Positions 17,072 to 26,654 of a stretch of 64,000 bases of DNA are shown here, one piece after another (position 1 is the first letter of the stretch; every line of letters begins with the position of its first letter). The notes below the pieces were generated by a model. It searched no databases. It was not told where the DNA came from and worked only from the letters and a program-made list of their open reading frames with translations. The stretch is taken from positions 124,001-188,000 of the forward strand of contig NZ_MPKW01000030.1 of the NCBI RefSeq assembly GCF_009729415.1, given 5' to 3'. A program made the translations under genes and the position numbers. This DNA comes from Mycolicibacterium sp. CBMA 234 (GTDB lineage: Bacteria > Actinomycetota > Actinomycetes > Mycobacteriales > Mycobacteriaceae).

Positions 17072-18618
17072 CTTCCGTGCAGAATCTGTTGCCCACCGCC
17101 GACCAACTCCGCGACCGGGTGCGTACCGCACTGCAGGCCGTCGGTGCCGACGTCGCACTCGGCGCACCCGACGCCCATGGTTTGCACGCCAGTACGCCCA
17201 TCACCGGCGAGGTCCTGTTCACCGTGGCCGAGAGCACTGTGGCGCAGACCGATGCCGCCATCGCTGAAGCCGCACAGGCATTCACCCCCTGGCGCACCAC
17301 ACCGGCGCCGGTGCGCGGCGCGCTCGTTGCGCGGCTGGGCGAACTGCTCGTCGAGCACAAAGCGGATCTGGGCACCTTGGTGACCATCGAGGCCGGCAAG
17401 ATCACCTCCGAAGCGCTCGGTGAGGTGCAGGAGATGATCGACGTCTGCCAGTTCGCCGTCGGCCTTTCGCGGCAGCTCTACGGCCGCACCATCGCGTCGG
17501 AGCGGCCGGGGCACCGGCTCATGGAGAACTGGCATCCGCTCGGGGTGGTCGGCGTCATCACGGCCTTCAACTTCCCGGTCGCGGTGTGGGCGTGGAACAC
17601 CGCCATCGCGCTGGTGTGCGGCGACACCGTCGTGTGGAAGCCGTCCGAACTCACGCCGCTGACCGCCATTGCGTGCCAGGCGCTGCTGGAGCGCGCCGCC
17701 GCCGATGTTGGAGCCGACGGCTCCGTAGCGCGACTGGTGTTGGGTGGCCGCGAGATCGGTGAGCAGCTGGTCGACGACCCGCGGGTCGCCCTGCTGAGTG
17801 CCACCGGATCGGTGCGGATGGGTCAGCAGATCAGTCCGCGGGTGGCCCAGCGCTTCGGCAAAGTGCTGCTTGAGCTGGGCGGCAACAACGCGACCATCGT
17901 CACGCCCTCGGCCGACCTCGATCTGGCGGTGCGCGGCATCGTGTTCGCCGCCGCCGGCACCGCCGGTCAGCGGTGCACCACGCTGCGCCGGGTCATCGCG
18001 CACCATTCGGTGGCCGAGACCCTGGTGCAGCGCATCATCACCGCGTACCAGAGCCTTCCGGTGGGCGATCCAGCCGCCGCCGGCACCCTGATCGGGCCAC
18101 TGATCCACGAGCAGTCCTACCGCGACATGGTGGGTGCCCTGGAGCAGGCCCGCGCCGAGGGCGGCGAGGTCACCGGCGGCGAGCGAGTCTTCCTGGCAGA
18201 TGCCGCCAGCGCCGGGTCCTACTACGTCACGCCGGCGGTGGTGCGCATGCCCGGACAAACCGCGATCGTGCACCAGGAGACGTTCGCACCCATCCTGTAC
18301 GTCCTGACCTACGACACCCTCGATGAGGCCATCGCGCTCAACAACGCGGTGCCGCAGGGGCTTTCGTCGGCCATCTTCACCAACGACATCCGGGAAGCAG
18401 AGCGCTTCATGGCCGCCGACGGGTCGGACTGCGGTATCGCCAACGTCAACATCGGTACGTCAGGCGCGGAGATCGGTGGAGCGTTCGGCGGCGAGAAGCA
18501 GACCGGCGGCGGCCGTGAATCCGGCTCAGACTCCTGGAAGGCCTACATGCGCCGGGCCACCAACACCGTCAACTACTCGTCCGATCTGCCTCTGGCCCAA
18601 GGCGTTCAGTTCGGCTGA
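17068..18618 (+). CDS. pcd: L-piperidine-6-carboxylate dehydrogenase (aldehyde dehydrogenase family)
   Basis: 516 aa. It oxidises alpha-aminoadipate semialdehyde/piperideine-6-carboxylate made by Lat to alpha-aminoadipate. The ALDH fold shows AFNFPVAVWAWNTAIALVCG (NAD site), the conserved Lys in VWKPSELTP, LSATGSVRMG, the general base in LELGGNN and the catalytic Cys in AGTAGQRCTTLRR. The ATG 17068 overlaps the stop of the small upstream ORF. Its position on the other side of lrpA from lat makes a lysine-catabolic module. Confidence 0.94.
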   Translation: MTSVQNLLPTADQLRDRVRTALQAVGADVALGAPDAHGLHASTPITGEVLFTVAESTVAQTDAAIAEAAQAFTPWRTTPAPVRGALVARLGELLVEHKADLGTLVTIEAGKITSEALGEVQEMIDVCQFAVGLSRQLYGRTIASERPGHRLMENWHPLGVVGVITAFNFPVAVWAWNTAIALVCGDTVVWKPSELTPLTAIACQALLERAAADVGADGSVARLVLGGREIGEQLVDDPRVALLSATGSVRMGQQISPRVAQRFGKVLLELGGNNATIVTPSADLDLAVRGIVFAAAGTAGQRCTTLRRVIAHHSVAETLVQRIITAYQSLPVGDPAAAGTLIGPLIHEQSYRDMVGALEQARAEGGEVTGGERVFLADAASAGSYYVTPAVVRMPGQTAIVHQETFAPILYVLTYDTLDEAIALNNAVPQGLSSAIFTNDIREAERFMAADGSDCGIANVNIGTSGAEIGGAFGGEKQTGGGRESGSDSWKAYMRRATNTVNYSSDLPLAQGVQFG

Positions 18619-18645
18619 AACCGGTGATGCGGTAGACATGAGCCC

Positions 18646-19437
18646 ATGCAGATCAAAGGCGCGGTGGCAGTGGTCACCGGGGCGGGCTCGGGCATCGGCA
18701 GGTCCATCGCGACGGCGCTGACTGCGGCGGGCGCATCGGTGGTGGCCGGAGACATCAACGCTGCCGCCGCGGCCGAAACCGCCGCACGCATCGGGGGCGT
18801 CGGCGTCGGTGGCGATGCTTCCAATATCGACGGCATCGCCGCCCTGCTTGACGCTGCGCGCCAGGCGTACGGCCCCGTCGACATCTACGTCGCCAACGCG
18901 GGCATCACCGGCGAATCGGGGCTCGGTGACGACGAAGCCGCCTGGGACCGCATCATCGACATCAACCTGCGCGCCCACATCCGTGCCGCCAAAGCCGTTG
19001 TGCCGGAATGGGTTGAGCGCGGCAGCGGACATTTCGTCGCCGTCGCGTCAGCCGCCGGCCTGCTCACCCAGCTCAGCGCAGCGGGGTACAGCGTCACCAA
19101 ACACGCGGCCGTCGGCTTCGCGGAATGGCTGACCATCACCTACGGCGACAAGGGAATCGGCGTCAGCTGCGTCTGCCCCATGGGCGTGGACACCCCGCTG
19201 CTGCGCGGGATGACCGACTCCCCCGACGCCGCCATCCGCGTGGCCGGCAACGCCGTGACTCATGCCGGCAATGTCGTCGGCCCCGATGACGTCGCTGCCC
19301 TCGTGGTCCAGGCCATCGAAGATGGGACGTTCCTGGTGCTCCCACACCCTGAGGTGCTGACCATGTACCGGCAGAAGGGCGCCGATTACGACCGCTGGAT
19401 CGCCGGCATGCGGCGCTACCAGGGCAGCCTGGGCTAG
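18646..19437 (+). CDS. Short-chain dehydrogenase/reductase (classical SDR)
   Basis: 263 aa. TGAGSGIG (residues 11-18) is the nucleotide loop; D36 (VAGDIN) ends strand 2 and favours NAD over NADP. NAG is at VANAGI, and the catalytic Ser and Tyr/Lys are in AVASAAGLLTQLSAAGYSVTKHA (Y-x3-K). The substrate is unknown. It starts 28 bp after pcd in the same direction and could be read through from it. After it comes lhr, 54 bp on. Confidence 0.9.
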   Translation: MQIKGAVAVVTGAGSGIGRSIATALTAAGASVVAGDINAAAAAETAARIGGVGVGGDASNIDGIAALLDAARQAYGPVDIYVANAGITGESGLGDDEAAWDRIIDINLRAHIRAAKAVVPEWVERGSGHFVAVASAAGLLTQLSAAGYSVTKHAAVGFAEWLTITYGDKGIGVSCVCPMGVDTPLLRGMTDSPDAAIRVAGNAVTHAGNVVGPDDVAALVVQAIEDGTFLVLPHPEVLTMYRQKGADYDRWIAGMRRYQGSLG

Positions 19438-19491
19438 CGGCCCGCCACCTCGCCGCGAGAACTTGTCAGACCCACCAGGCAATATGGACCC

Positions 19492-22400
19492 GTGGCGCCA
19501 ACGGACCCGATGGCCCGGTTCAGTGATCTGACCCGGGAGTGGTTCGCGGCTGCCTTCATTACGCCGACACCCGCCCAGGCCGAAGCCTGGCAGGCCATCG
19601 CCGACAGCCACAACACGCTGGTCATCGCACCCACCGGGTCGGGCAAAACGCTGGCGGCGTTCCTGTGGGCCATCGACCGCCTGGCCCAGGAACCGCCAAG
19701 CAAGGGCACCAAGGTTCTGTACGTCTCCCCGCTGAAGGCCCTCGCCGTCGACGTCGAGCGCAACCTTTCCACGCCGCTCACCGGCATCACCCGGGTCGCC
19801 GAGCGCCGCGGCGTGCCGGCCCCGCAGATCACCGTCGGCGTGCGGTCCGGCGACACCACGCCGCAACAGCGCAGGCAGCTGATCGCCAATCCACCCGACA
19901 TCCTGATCACCACACCCGAGTCGTTGTTCCTGATGTTGACGTCGGCGGCTCGGGAAACGCTGGCGACGGTGCAGACCGTCATCGTCGACGAGGTGCACGC
20001 CGTGGCAGCCACCAAACGCGGTGCGCACCTGGCGCTTTCGTTGGAGCGGCTGGACCAGCTCACCCAAGCCCCGGCCCAACGCATCGGCCTGTCCGCGACC
20101 GTCAAGCCACCCGAAGAGGTGGCCCGGTTCCTGTCCGGAGCGGCACCCACCACCATCGTCAAACCGCCGGCCGCCAAGACCTTCGACCTCACCGTCGAGG
20201 TCCCGGTGCCGGACATGGCCAACCTCGACGGCGGCACCATCTGGCCCGACGTCGAGGAACGCATCGTCGACCTGATCGAGTCGCACAACTCGTCCCTGGT
20301 GTTCACCAACTCCCGGCGACTCGCCGAACGACTCACGGCGCGGCTCAACGAGATTCACGCGGCCCGCTCCGGCATCGAACTACCCAACGAGCGCAACCCC
20401 CAGATCGGCGGCGGTGCGCCCGCCACCATCATGGCCAGCGGCCAAACCTTCGGCGCACCAAGCCTGCTGGCCAAAGCGCACCACGGGTCGGTCAGCAAGG
20501 AGGCCCGCGCCCAGGTTGAAGACGACCTCAAGAGCGGCCGCCTCAAAGCCGTAGTCGCCACGTCCAGCCTCGAACTCGGCATCGACATGGGCGCCGTCGA
20601 TCTGGTCATCCAGGTGGAGGCGCCGCCGTCGGTGGCCAGCGGCCTGCAGCGCATCGGTCGTGCCGGCCACCAGGTCGGTGAAATCTCCGAGGGCGTACTG
20701 ATGCCCAAACACCGCACCGATCTCATCGACTGCGCCGTCACCGTCCAGCGGATGCGCGCCGGCGAGATCGAAACCCTCCAGGTACCCGCCAACCCCCTCG
20801 ACGTGCTGGCCCAGCACACCGTCGCTGCAGCGGCTTTGGAGCCGCTGGACGCCGACCGCTGGTTCGACGCAGTCCGCCGCAGTGCGCCGTTCGCGGCCTT
20901 GCCGCGCAGTGCCTTTGAGGCGACGCTCGATCTGCTCGCGGGCAAGTACCCGTCCACCGAGTTCGCCGAATTGCGACCGCGACTGGTCTACGACCGCGAC
21001 GCCGGAACCCTGACCGCCCGGCCCGGTGCGCAGCGGCTCGCCGTCACCTCTGGCGGCGCCATTCCCGACCGCGGCATGTTCACCGTGTACCTGGCAACGG
21101 GTGACGAAAAGCCTTCGCGGGTTGGCGAACTCGACGAGGAAATGGTGTACGAGTCGCGGCCCGGCGACGTCATTTCCCTGGGTGCCACCAGCTGGCGGAT
21201 CACCGAGATCACCCACGACCGGGTATTGGTCCTACCAGCGCCCGGGCAGCCCGCCCGGCTGCCGTTCTGGCGGGGCGACGCCGTCGGCCGCCCTGCTGAA
21301 CTGGGCGCGGCGATCGGTGCATTCACCGGAAAACTCGCCGGGTTGGCGCGCGCCGAGTTCGACGAGCACTGCAGCACAATGGGTTTCAACGACTACGCCA
21401 CCAACAACCTGTGGCAGCTGCTCGACGAGCAACGCCAGGCCACCGGCACCGTGCCCACCGATGCCACCCTCGTGGTGGAGCGGTTCCGCGATGAGCTCGG
21501 TGACTGGCGGATCGTGCTGCACTCCCCGTACGGACTGCGGGTGCACGGGCCACTGGCGCTGGCGGTAGGACGCCGGATCATGGAGCGGTACGGCATCGAC
21601 GAGAAGCCCACCGCATCGGACGACGGCATCGTGCTCCGACTACCCGACACCGGGGAAAACCCGCCCGGCGCGGACATTTTCGTGTTCGACGCCGACGAGA
21701 TCGAGCCGATCGTCACCGCCGAGGTGGGCGGATCGGCATTGTTCGCCTCCCGCTTCCGCGAGTGTGCGGCACGGGCGCTGCTGCTGCCGCGCCGCCACCC
21801 CGGCAAGCGGTCCCCGCTGTGGCATCAGCGCCAGCGCGCCGCGCAATTGCTCGACATCGCTCGCAAATACCCAGATTTCCCCATCGTGCTGGAAACCGTC
21901 CGGGAGTGCCTGCAGGACGTCTACGACGTCCCCATGCTCATCGACCTGATGCAGCGCATCGCGCAGCGTCGGATCCGGTTGCTCGACGTGCAGACCGCCA
22001 CTCCATCGCCCTTCGCCGCGTCGCTGATGTTCGGCTACGTCGGCGCCTTCATGTACGAGGGTGACAGCCCGCTCGCCGAACGTCGTGCTGCCGCACTGTC
22101 TTTGGACGCCACCCTGCTGGCCGAGCTGCTGGGCCGGGTGGAACTGCGAGAACTGCTCGACCCCGACGTCGTCGCGGCAACCATCCGGCAGTTGCAGCAT
22201 CTGACCGAAGAACGCGCCGCCCGCGACGCCGAGGGCATTGCCGATCTACTGCGCCTGCTCGGCCCCCTGAGCACCGACGAACTCCAGCAGCGCTGCACTG
22301 CAACCGATATCGACGCGTGGTGCGACACCTTGCGCGCCGCCAAACGTGCGGTCCCCGTGACGTTCGCCGGGCACACCTGGTGGGCCGCGGTCGAGGACAT

Positions 22401-23979
22401 GGGCCTGCTGCGCGACGGGCTCGGCGTCGCCGTACCGGTCGGCGTGCCAGCGAGTTTCACGGCCACGGTGGCCGATCCGCTGGGCGAATTGATCGGCCGC
22501 TACGCCCGGACCAACGGGCCGTTCACCACCACCCAGGCGGCCGCCCGCTTCGGCCTGGGCCACCGCGTGACCGCCGATGTGCTGAGTCGGATGGTGTTGG
22601 ACGGCAAGATGATTCGCGGCGAGTTCGTCGACGTCCCGGACAGCACCGATCAGCAATGGTGTGACGCGACCGTCCTGAAGATTCTGCGTCGCCGATCGCT
22701 GGCAGCGCTGCGCGCCCAGATCGAGCCGGTCAGCACCTCCGCATATGCCCGCTTCCTCCCGGCGTGGCAGCAGTTCAGCGAGGCCCGCGGCATCGACGGC
22801 CTGGCATCGGTCATCGAACAGCTTGCCGGCGTACCGATTCCGGCGTCTGCGGTCGAACCACTCGTGTTCAGCCAACGGGTCACGGACTACCAACCGGCGA
22901 TGCTCGACGAACTGCTCGCCTCCGGTGAGGTCACCTGGTCCGGAGCCGGCCAGATCGGCAGCAACGACGGCTGGGTGGTCTTCCACCGGGCTGATACCGC
23001 GCCGTTGTCCTTGGCGCCTGGAACCGAGATCGAATTCACCGACACGCATCGCGAGCTGCTCGACACGCTCGGTAATGGCGGCGCCTACTTCTTCCGGCAG
23101 TTGGCACCCGAGGACGGCGTCGAGGCCAAACAGGCGCTGTGGGAACTGATCTGGGCGGGCTGGGTCACCGGCGATACCTTCGCCCCGGTGCGGGCAGTAC
23201 TGGGTAATGCGGGGCGCAAACCCGGCGGAGCGCACCGCCAGCGGCAACGGCCGCCTCGGCTCAGTCGCTACAGCGTGGCCCGGCCGCAGGCTCGCACGGT
23301 TGATCCCACCGTCGCCGGCCGATGGTCGGCATTGCCACCAGCCGAGCCGGAATCGACGGTGCGGGCGCACTTTCAGGCCGAGTTGCTACTGAACCGCTAC
23401 GGCGTGGTCACCCGCGGCGCCGCCGACGGCCTGCCCGGCGGCTTCGCCACCCTGTACAAAGTGCTGACTGCATTCGAGGAAGCCGGCCGCTGCCAGCGCG
23501 GATACTTCGTGGAATCCCTTGGTGGCGCCCAGTTTGCGGTGGCGTCGACGGTCGACCGGCTGCGTAGCTATCTGGACAGCATCGATCCGCACCATCCCGA
23601 TTACACCGCCGTCGTAGTCGCCGCCACGGATCCGGCGAACCCGTACGGCGTCGCCCTGCCATGGCCGGAGGTCTCCGGGCACCGTCCCGGGCGTAAGGCC
23701 GGCGCGCTCGTCGCGTTGGTCGATGGTGAATTGGTGTGGTTCCTGGAGCGCGGCGGTAAATCGTTGTTGGCCTTCGACGCGACGCCGGAACAACACCGCG
23801 CGGCGGCCGGTGCGCTGTCCGATCTGGTGAGCGCCGGACGTCTGCAGTCGCTGCTCATCGAGAAGATCAACGGGGAGCCGGTATTGGCCCCCACCCCCGA
23901 CGCCGACCGGGCAGTGGTGCACACCGCGCTGGCCGACGCCGGATTCTCCCGCACCCCGCGGGGCTTGCGCTTGCGCTAA
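19492..23979 (+). CDS. lhr: Large ATP-dependent helicase Lhr
   Basis: 1495 aa, the usual size. A superfamily 2 helicase core occupies about the first 450 residues: APTGSGKTLAAFLW (motif I), SPLKALAVDVERN (Ia), VDEVHAV (II, DEVH), GLSATVKPP (III), VFTNSRR (IV), ATSSLELGIDMG (V) and QRIGRAGHQ (VI). The Lhr-core winged-helix and the long C-terminal extension typical of actinobacterial Lhr follow. Mycobacterial Lhr tracks 3' to 5' on single-stranded DNA and prefers RNA:DNA hybrids; it is linked to the DNA-damage response. The GTG at 19492 has CAATAT 6 nt upstream. In M. tuberculosis nei2 follows directly; here 6.7 kb of other genes intervene. Confidence 0.97.
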   Translation: MAPTDPMARFSDLTREWFAAAFITPTPAQAEAWQAIADSHNTLVIAPTGSGKTLAAFLWAIDRLAQEPPSKGTKVLYVSPLKALAVDVERNLSTPLTGITRVAERRGVPAPQITVGVRSGDTTPQQRRQLIANPPDILITTPESLFLMLTSAARETLATVQTVIVDEVHAVAATKRGAHLALSLERLDQLTQAPAQRIGLSATVKPPEEVARFLSGAAPTTIVKPPAAKTFDLTVEVPVPDMANLDGGTIWPDVEERIVDLIESHNSSLVFTNSRRLAERLTARLNEIHAARSGIELPNERNPQIGGGAPATIMASGQTFGAPSLLAKAHHGSVSKEARAQVEDDLKSGRLKAVVATSSLELGIDMGAVDLVIQVEAPPSVASGLQRIGRAGHQVGEISEGVLMPKHRTDLIDCAVTVQRMRAGEIETLQVPANPLDVLAQHTVAAAALEPLDADRWFDAVRRSAPFAALPRSAFEATLDLLAGKYPSTEFAELRPRLVYDRDAGTLTARPGAQRLAVTSGGAIPDRGMFTVYLATGDEKPSRVGELDEEMVYESRPGDVISLGATSWRITEITHDRVLVLPAPGQPARLPFWRGDAVGRPAELGAAIGAFTGKLAGLARAEFDEHCSTMGFNDYATNNLWQLLDEQRQATGTVPTDATLVVERFRDELGDWRIVLHSPYGLRVHGPLALAVGRRIMERYGIDEKPTASDDGIVLRLPDTGENPPGADIFVFDADEIEPIVTAEVGGSALFASRFRECAARALLLPRRHPGKRSPLWHQRQRAAQLLDIARKYPDFPIVLETVRECLQDVYDVPMLIDLMQRIAQRRIRLLDVQTATPSPFAASLMFGYVGAFMYEGDSPLAERRAAALSLDATLLAELLGRVELRELLDPDVVAATIRQLQHLTEERAARDAEGIADLLRLLGPLSTDELQQRCTATDIDAWCDTLRAAKRAVPVTFAGHTWWAAVEDMGLLRDGLGVAVPVGVPASFTATVADPLGELIGRYARTNGPFTTTQAAARFGLGHRVTADVLSRMVLDGKMIRGEFVDVPDSTDQQWCDATVLKILRRRSLAALRAQIEPVSTSAYARFLPAWQQFSEARGIDGLASVIEQLAGVPIPASAVEPLVFSQRVTDYQPAMLDELLASGEVTWSGAGQIGSNDGWVVFHRADTAPLSLAPGTEIEFTDTHRELLDTLGNGGAYFFRQLAPEDGVEAKQALWELIWAGWVTGDTFAPVRAVLGNAGRKPGGAHRQRQRPPRLSRYSVARPQARTVDPTVAGRWSALPPAEPESTVRAHFQAELLLNRYGVVTRGAADGLPGGFATLYKVLTAFEEAGRCQRGYFVESLGGAQFAVASTVDRLRSYLDSIDPHHPDYTAVVVAATDPANPYGVALPWPEVSGHRPGRKAGALVALVDGELVWFLERGGKSLLAFDATPEQHRAAAGALSDLVSAGRLQSLLIEKINGEPVLAPTPDADRAVVHTALADAGFSRTPRGLRLR

Positions 23980-24122
23980 GAGCTCAGGCAGTGGACCAGC
24001 AGAGTCAGAGGCTGGCGCTCCCAACTGGGAGGAGCTACGTCCTGGCAGCACCCCTGCTCAGCGCAATAGGTTGTGCTTCAACGGCGTTAGAGCATGCGTA
24101 GCCCAAGGAAAGGTACGAGACG

Positions 24123-24515
24123 ATGCCATTGCTGAACTTCACCGTCATCCGCGGCCGCACTGCCGAACAAACCCGCCAGCTGTTGGATAGCGCGCACCGC
24201 GCTGTCGTGGAGGCGTTCGACGTACCCGAGCGGGACCGCTACCAGATTGTCGACGTCCGCGAACCCGACGACGTGGTCGCGCTCGACACCGGTTTGGGAT
24301 TCGAACGAACCGACCAGCTGGTGATCATCCAGGTGGTCAGCCGCACCCGCACCACAGAAATGAAGCAGCGGTTCTATGAGCTGCTGGCCGAAAACCTGCG
24401 CCGCGACTGCGGGCTGGACGCCAAGGACCTGATCGTCTCGATCACCGAGAACGGCGATGCCGACTGGTCATTTGGCGCGGGCCGCGCCCAGTTCCTGACG
24501 GGCGAACTGACCTGA
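24123..24515 (+). CDS. Tautomerase-superfamily protein
   Basis: 130 aa. It begins MPLLNFTVIRGRT, so after Met removal Pro1 would be the catalytic base of the 4-oxalocrotonate tautomerase/MIF fold. The length matches the two-motif tautomerase group (beta-alpha-beta repeated). The substrate is unknown. It is 34 bp upstream of a nitronate monooxygenase gene in the same direction and probably shares its transcript; both types handle enolisable or nitro compounds. AAGGAAAGG precedes the start. The 140 bp between lhr and this gene holds only a short palindrome, CTCCCA-ac-TGGGAG (24018-24031). Confidence 0.87.
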   Translation: MPLLNFTVIRGRTAEQTRQLLDSAHRAVVEAFDVPERDRYQIVDVREPDDVVALDTGLGFERTDQLVIIQVVSRTRTTEMKQRFYELLAENLRRDCGLDAKDLIVSITENGDADWSFGAGRAQFLTGELT

Positions 24516-24549
24516 TTTAGCAAGGCCTTTCATCATCGGAGGAGTTTCC

Positions 24550-25524
24550 ATGATCACCACTCGATTCACGTCACAGTTCGGTCTTTCAGTGCCGATCGCG
24601 TTGGCCCCGATGGCCGCGTTCGCGGACGGCCGTTTGGCCGGTGCCGTCAGTCAGGCGGGCGGTCTCGGCATCCTCGGCGCCGGCTACTCCGACTCCGACT
24701 GGCTCGACACTCAGTTCGCGATCGCGGCGGGCACGCGTGTCGGCGTCGGCTTCATCGCCTGGAAACTGGCCGAGCGGCCAGAATTGCTGGACCTGGTGCT
24801 CGACCATGAACCTGCGGCGGTGGTGCTCTCGTTCGGTGATCCCACCCCATTCGCCGAGCGCATCCATACCGCGAAGGTGCCGCTGTTCGTCCAGGTCAAC
24901 GACCTGGACGAGGCGCGACGGGCGATCGACGTCGGCGTCGACGTGCTCGTGGCCCAGGGCGGCGAGGCCGGCGGACACGGCAAGGGAATCCGCTCGACCT
25001 TCACGCTGGTTCCGGAGGTCGCCGATTTGGTCGCCGACCAGGCTCCGAACACCCTCGTGCTTGCCGCTGGTGGCGTGGCCGACGGGCGTGGCCTCGCAGC
25101 CGCACTCTCGCTGGGTGCCGACGGCGCCCTCGTCGGGTCGCGGCTGTGGGCGGCGCAGGAATCGCCCGTCAACCCGGCGGCGCGCGATCGCGCCCTCGCC
25201 GCCGGATCCGACGACACCGTGCGCTCGACCGTATTCGACATCGTGCGCGGGTACCCGTGGCCGCAGGGCTACGGTGGCCGGGTGTTGCGGAACGACTTCG
25301 TCCGCCGCTGGCATGGCAATGAAACTGCCCTGCAGACCAATCTGGTTGCCACCCAAAGCGATTATCGCGCCGCGGTCGAAGCCTCGGACTTCGACACCGC
25401 CGCCGTGCATATCAGCGAAGCAGTCGGCATCATTCGCGACAACCCAACCGCTGCGGCCGTCATTGAGCGGATGGAACTTGAGGCGGCCGCCATCCTCGGG
25501 AGACTCTCCTACGCCGCGCAGTAG
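24550..25524 (+). CDS. Nitronate monooxygenase-like FMN enzyme (paralogue 1)
   Basis: 324 aa. TIM-barrel NMO/2-nitropropane dioxygenase family: PIALAPMAAFADGRLAGAVSQAGGLG at the N-terminus, VVLSFGDP, VLVAQGGEAGGHGKG (the catalytic-His/FMN phosphate region) and AAGGVADGRGLAAAL, LGADGALVGSRLWAA. It oxidises alkyl nitronates with FMN and O2; some homologues act as enoyl reductases. GGAGGAG precedes the ATG. A second family member lies at 29752-30723, in the same order relative to an upstream small enzyme gene. Confidence 0.92.
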   Translation: MITTRFTSQFGLSVPIALAPMAAFADGRLAGAVSQAGGLGILGAGYSDSDWLDTQFAIAAGTRVGVGFIAWKLAERPELLDLVLDHEPAAVVLSFGDPTPFAERIHTAKVPLFVQVNDLDEARRAIDVGVDVLVAQGGEAGGHGKGIRSTFTLVPEVADLVADQAPNTLVLAAGGVADGRGLAAALSLGADGALVGSRLWAAQESPVNPAARDRALAAGSDDTVRSTVFDIVRGYPWPQGYGGRVLRNDFVRRWHGNETALQTNLVATQSDYRAAVEASDFDTAAVHISEAVGIIRDNPTAAAVIERMELEAAAILGRLSYAAQ

Positions 25525-25537
25525 GACAATCGAAGTT

Positions 25538-26098
25538 GTGACTGAGCACGCGGACAACCCGTTGTCGGACGCCGATATCGCCGAGCTGACGCCGGTGCAA
25601 CGCCGCGATCTGATCATGCGGTTGCAGCGTCCGCTGGACGATGTATTTCCACCCGCGCTGGCGAAGCGGATGCGGCGCATCCGGCTGACGCTGATGACCG
25701 GCAGCAGCATCGTGTTGATTCCGTGGGTCATCTATCTCGGATTCACGCTTCCGGACAACTACACGGCGCACAACTGGCCGGCCACCTGGGTAGGTTTCGA
25801 CGGTCTACTCATTGCCTTCATGGCCACGACCGCCGTGCTTGGCTGGCTGCGTCGTCAATTGGTGTTGCTCACCGCGTTCACCACCGGAGTGTTGCTGGTC
25901 TGCGACGCCTGGTTCGACATCCTGACCTCGGACTTCGGTCAGGATCTGACGGTGCCGCTGGTGACTGCCGTCCTGGTCGAGCTGCCACTGGCCATTCTCA
26001 TGATCACGGGCGCAATCCGGATTCTCCGACTGACGGCGACGCGGCTGTGGTTCTTGGAGCCTGGGGCGCCGCTGTGGCATCTGCCGCTACTCCCCTGA
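25538..26098 (+). CDS. Four-segment integral membrane protein, hypothetical
   Basis: 186 aa from the GTG at 25538, 7 nt after GACAAT (leaderless-type). About 45 cytoplasmic residues (DADIAELTPVQRRDLIMRLQ) precede four hydrophobic segments at about 48-70, 82-102, 108-126 and 136-158. It matches a group of uncharacterised actinobacterial membrane proteins. It follows the nitronate monooxygenase gene by 13 bp in the same direction. Confidence 0.8.
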   Translation: MTEHADNPLSDADIAELTPVQRRDLIMRLQRPLDDVFPPALAKRMRRIRLTLMTGSSIVLIPWVIYLGFTLPDNYTAHNWPATWVGFDGLLIAFMATTAVLGWLRRQLVLLTAFTTGVLLVCDAWFDILTSDFGQDLTVPLVTAVLVELPLAILMITGAIRILRLTATRLWFLEPGAPLWHLPLLP

Positions 26099-26137
26099 TC
26101 GCCGGATGAACGCGAGCGGCTTGTCCCGATCAGGTCG

Positions 26138-26497
26138 TCAGTCGAGCTTGGTGGCCTGGTAGTAGGCGATCTGCCAACGCGCCGCGGTCCGCTCGATCAC
26201 CACGCCGAGGAACGCCCTGACCGTGGGTTGATCCGGAAACGCGAAGTCGGCGCGGACGTACCCGAGCACTCGATCTCGCGACAGCTCCCGGGTCTGCAAA
26301 ATTTCGTAGTCGACAGTCATGCCAGGGCGCTGAGTGGAGTAGTAGTCGACAACTCCCTGGCGGCCGACGCTGTACGGCCGCAGGCCTTGGAAAATGGCGT
26401 CCTCAGTGAACACCTCCCATAACTGCGCGGGCTGCTGAGCGTCGATGGCAGCCTTCCAGCCGTCCAGCGCTTCCTTGATGGTGAGCTCGATATTCAT
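26138..26497 (-). CDS. SnoaL-like/NTF2-fold protein
   Basis: 119 aa from the ATG at 26497, which has AAGGGA 8 nt upstream. ALDGWKAAIDAQQPAQLWEVFTEDAIFQGL is the N-terminal helix-plus-strand of the NTF2-like cone fold; GRQGVVDYYSTQRPGM and RWQIAYYQATKL complete it, in the SgcJ/EcaC or ketosteroid isomerase-like style. These proteins are enzymes or ligand binders with very diverse substrates. It converges with the membrane protein gene. The 157 bp upstream holds its promoter and nothing else recognisable. Confidence 0.82.
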   Translation of the reverse strand: MNIELTIKEALDGWKAAIDAQQPAQLWEVFTEDAIFQGLRPYSVGRQGVVDYYSTQRPGMTVDYEILQTRELSRDRVLGYVRADFAFPDQPTVRAFLGVVIERTAARWQIAYYQATKLD

Positions 26498-26654
26498 CGT
26501 CCAAGTCCCTTGGAAGTGTTGAGTGCGAATGGGTGTGCGTTTGTCATCAACGCAGCCCCAATCGTGAATACTTCCGTCCGCTGCGACGTTCTTGCTCCTT
26601 GCTGGGAGTCGCTGACTCCGAGTGATCGCCTGGTCTCCAGGAGACAACCGCTCC

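Noticed and set aside
24018..24031. CTCCCA-ac-TGGGAG palindrome between lhr and the tautomerase gene
   Set aside because: Short, no T run and not near a promoter; could be chance in G+C-rich DNA.
26530..26560. Sequence near GTGTGCGTTTGTCATCAACGC resembling the nuclease-element end
   Set aside because: Only a short partial similarity, with no partner copy or nuclease gene nearby.
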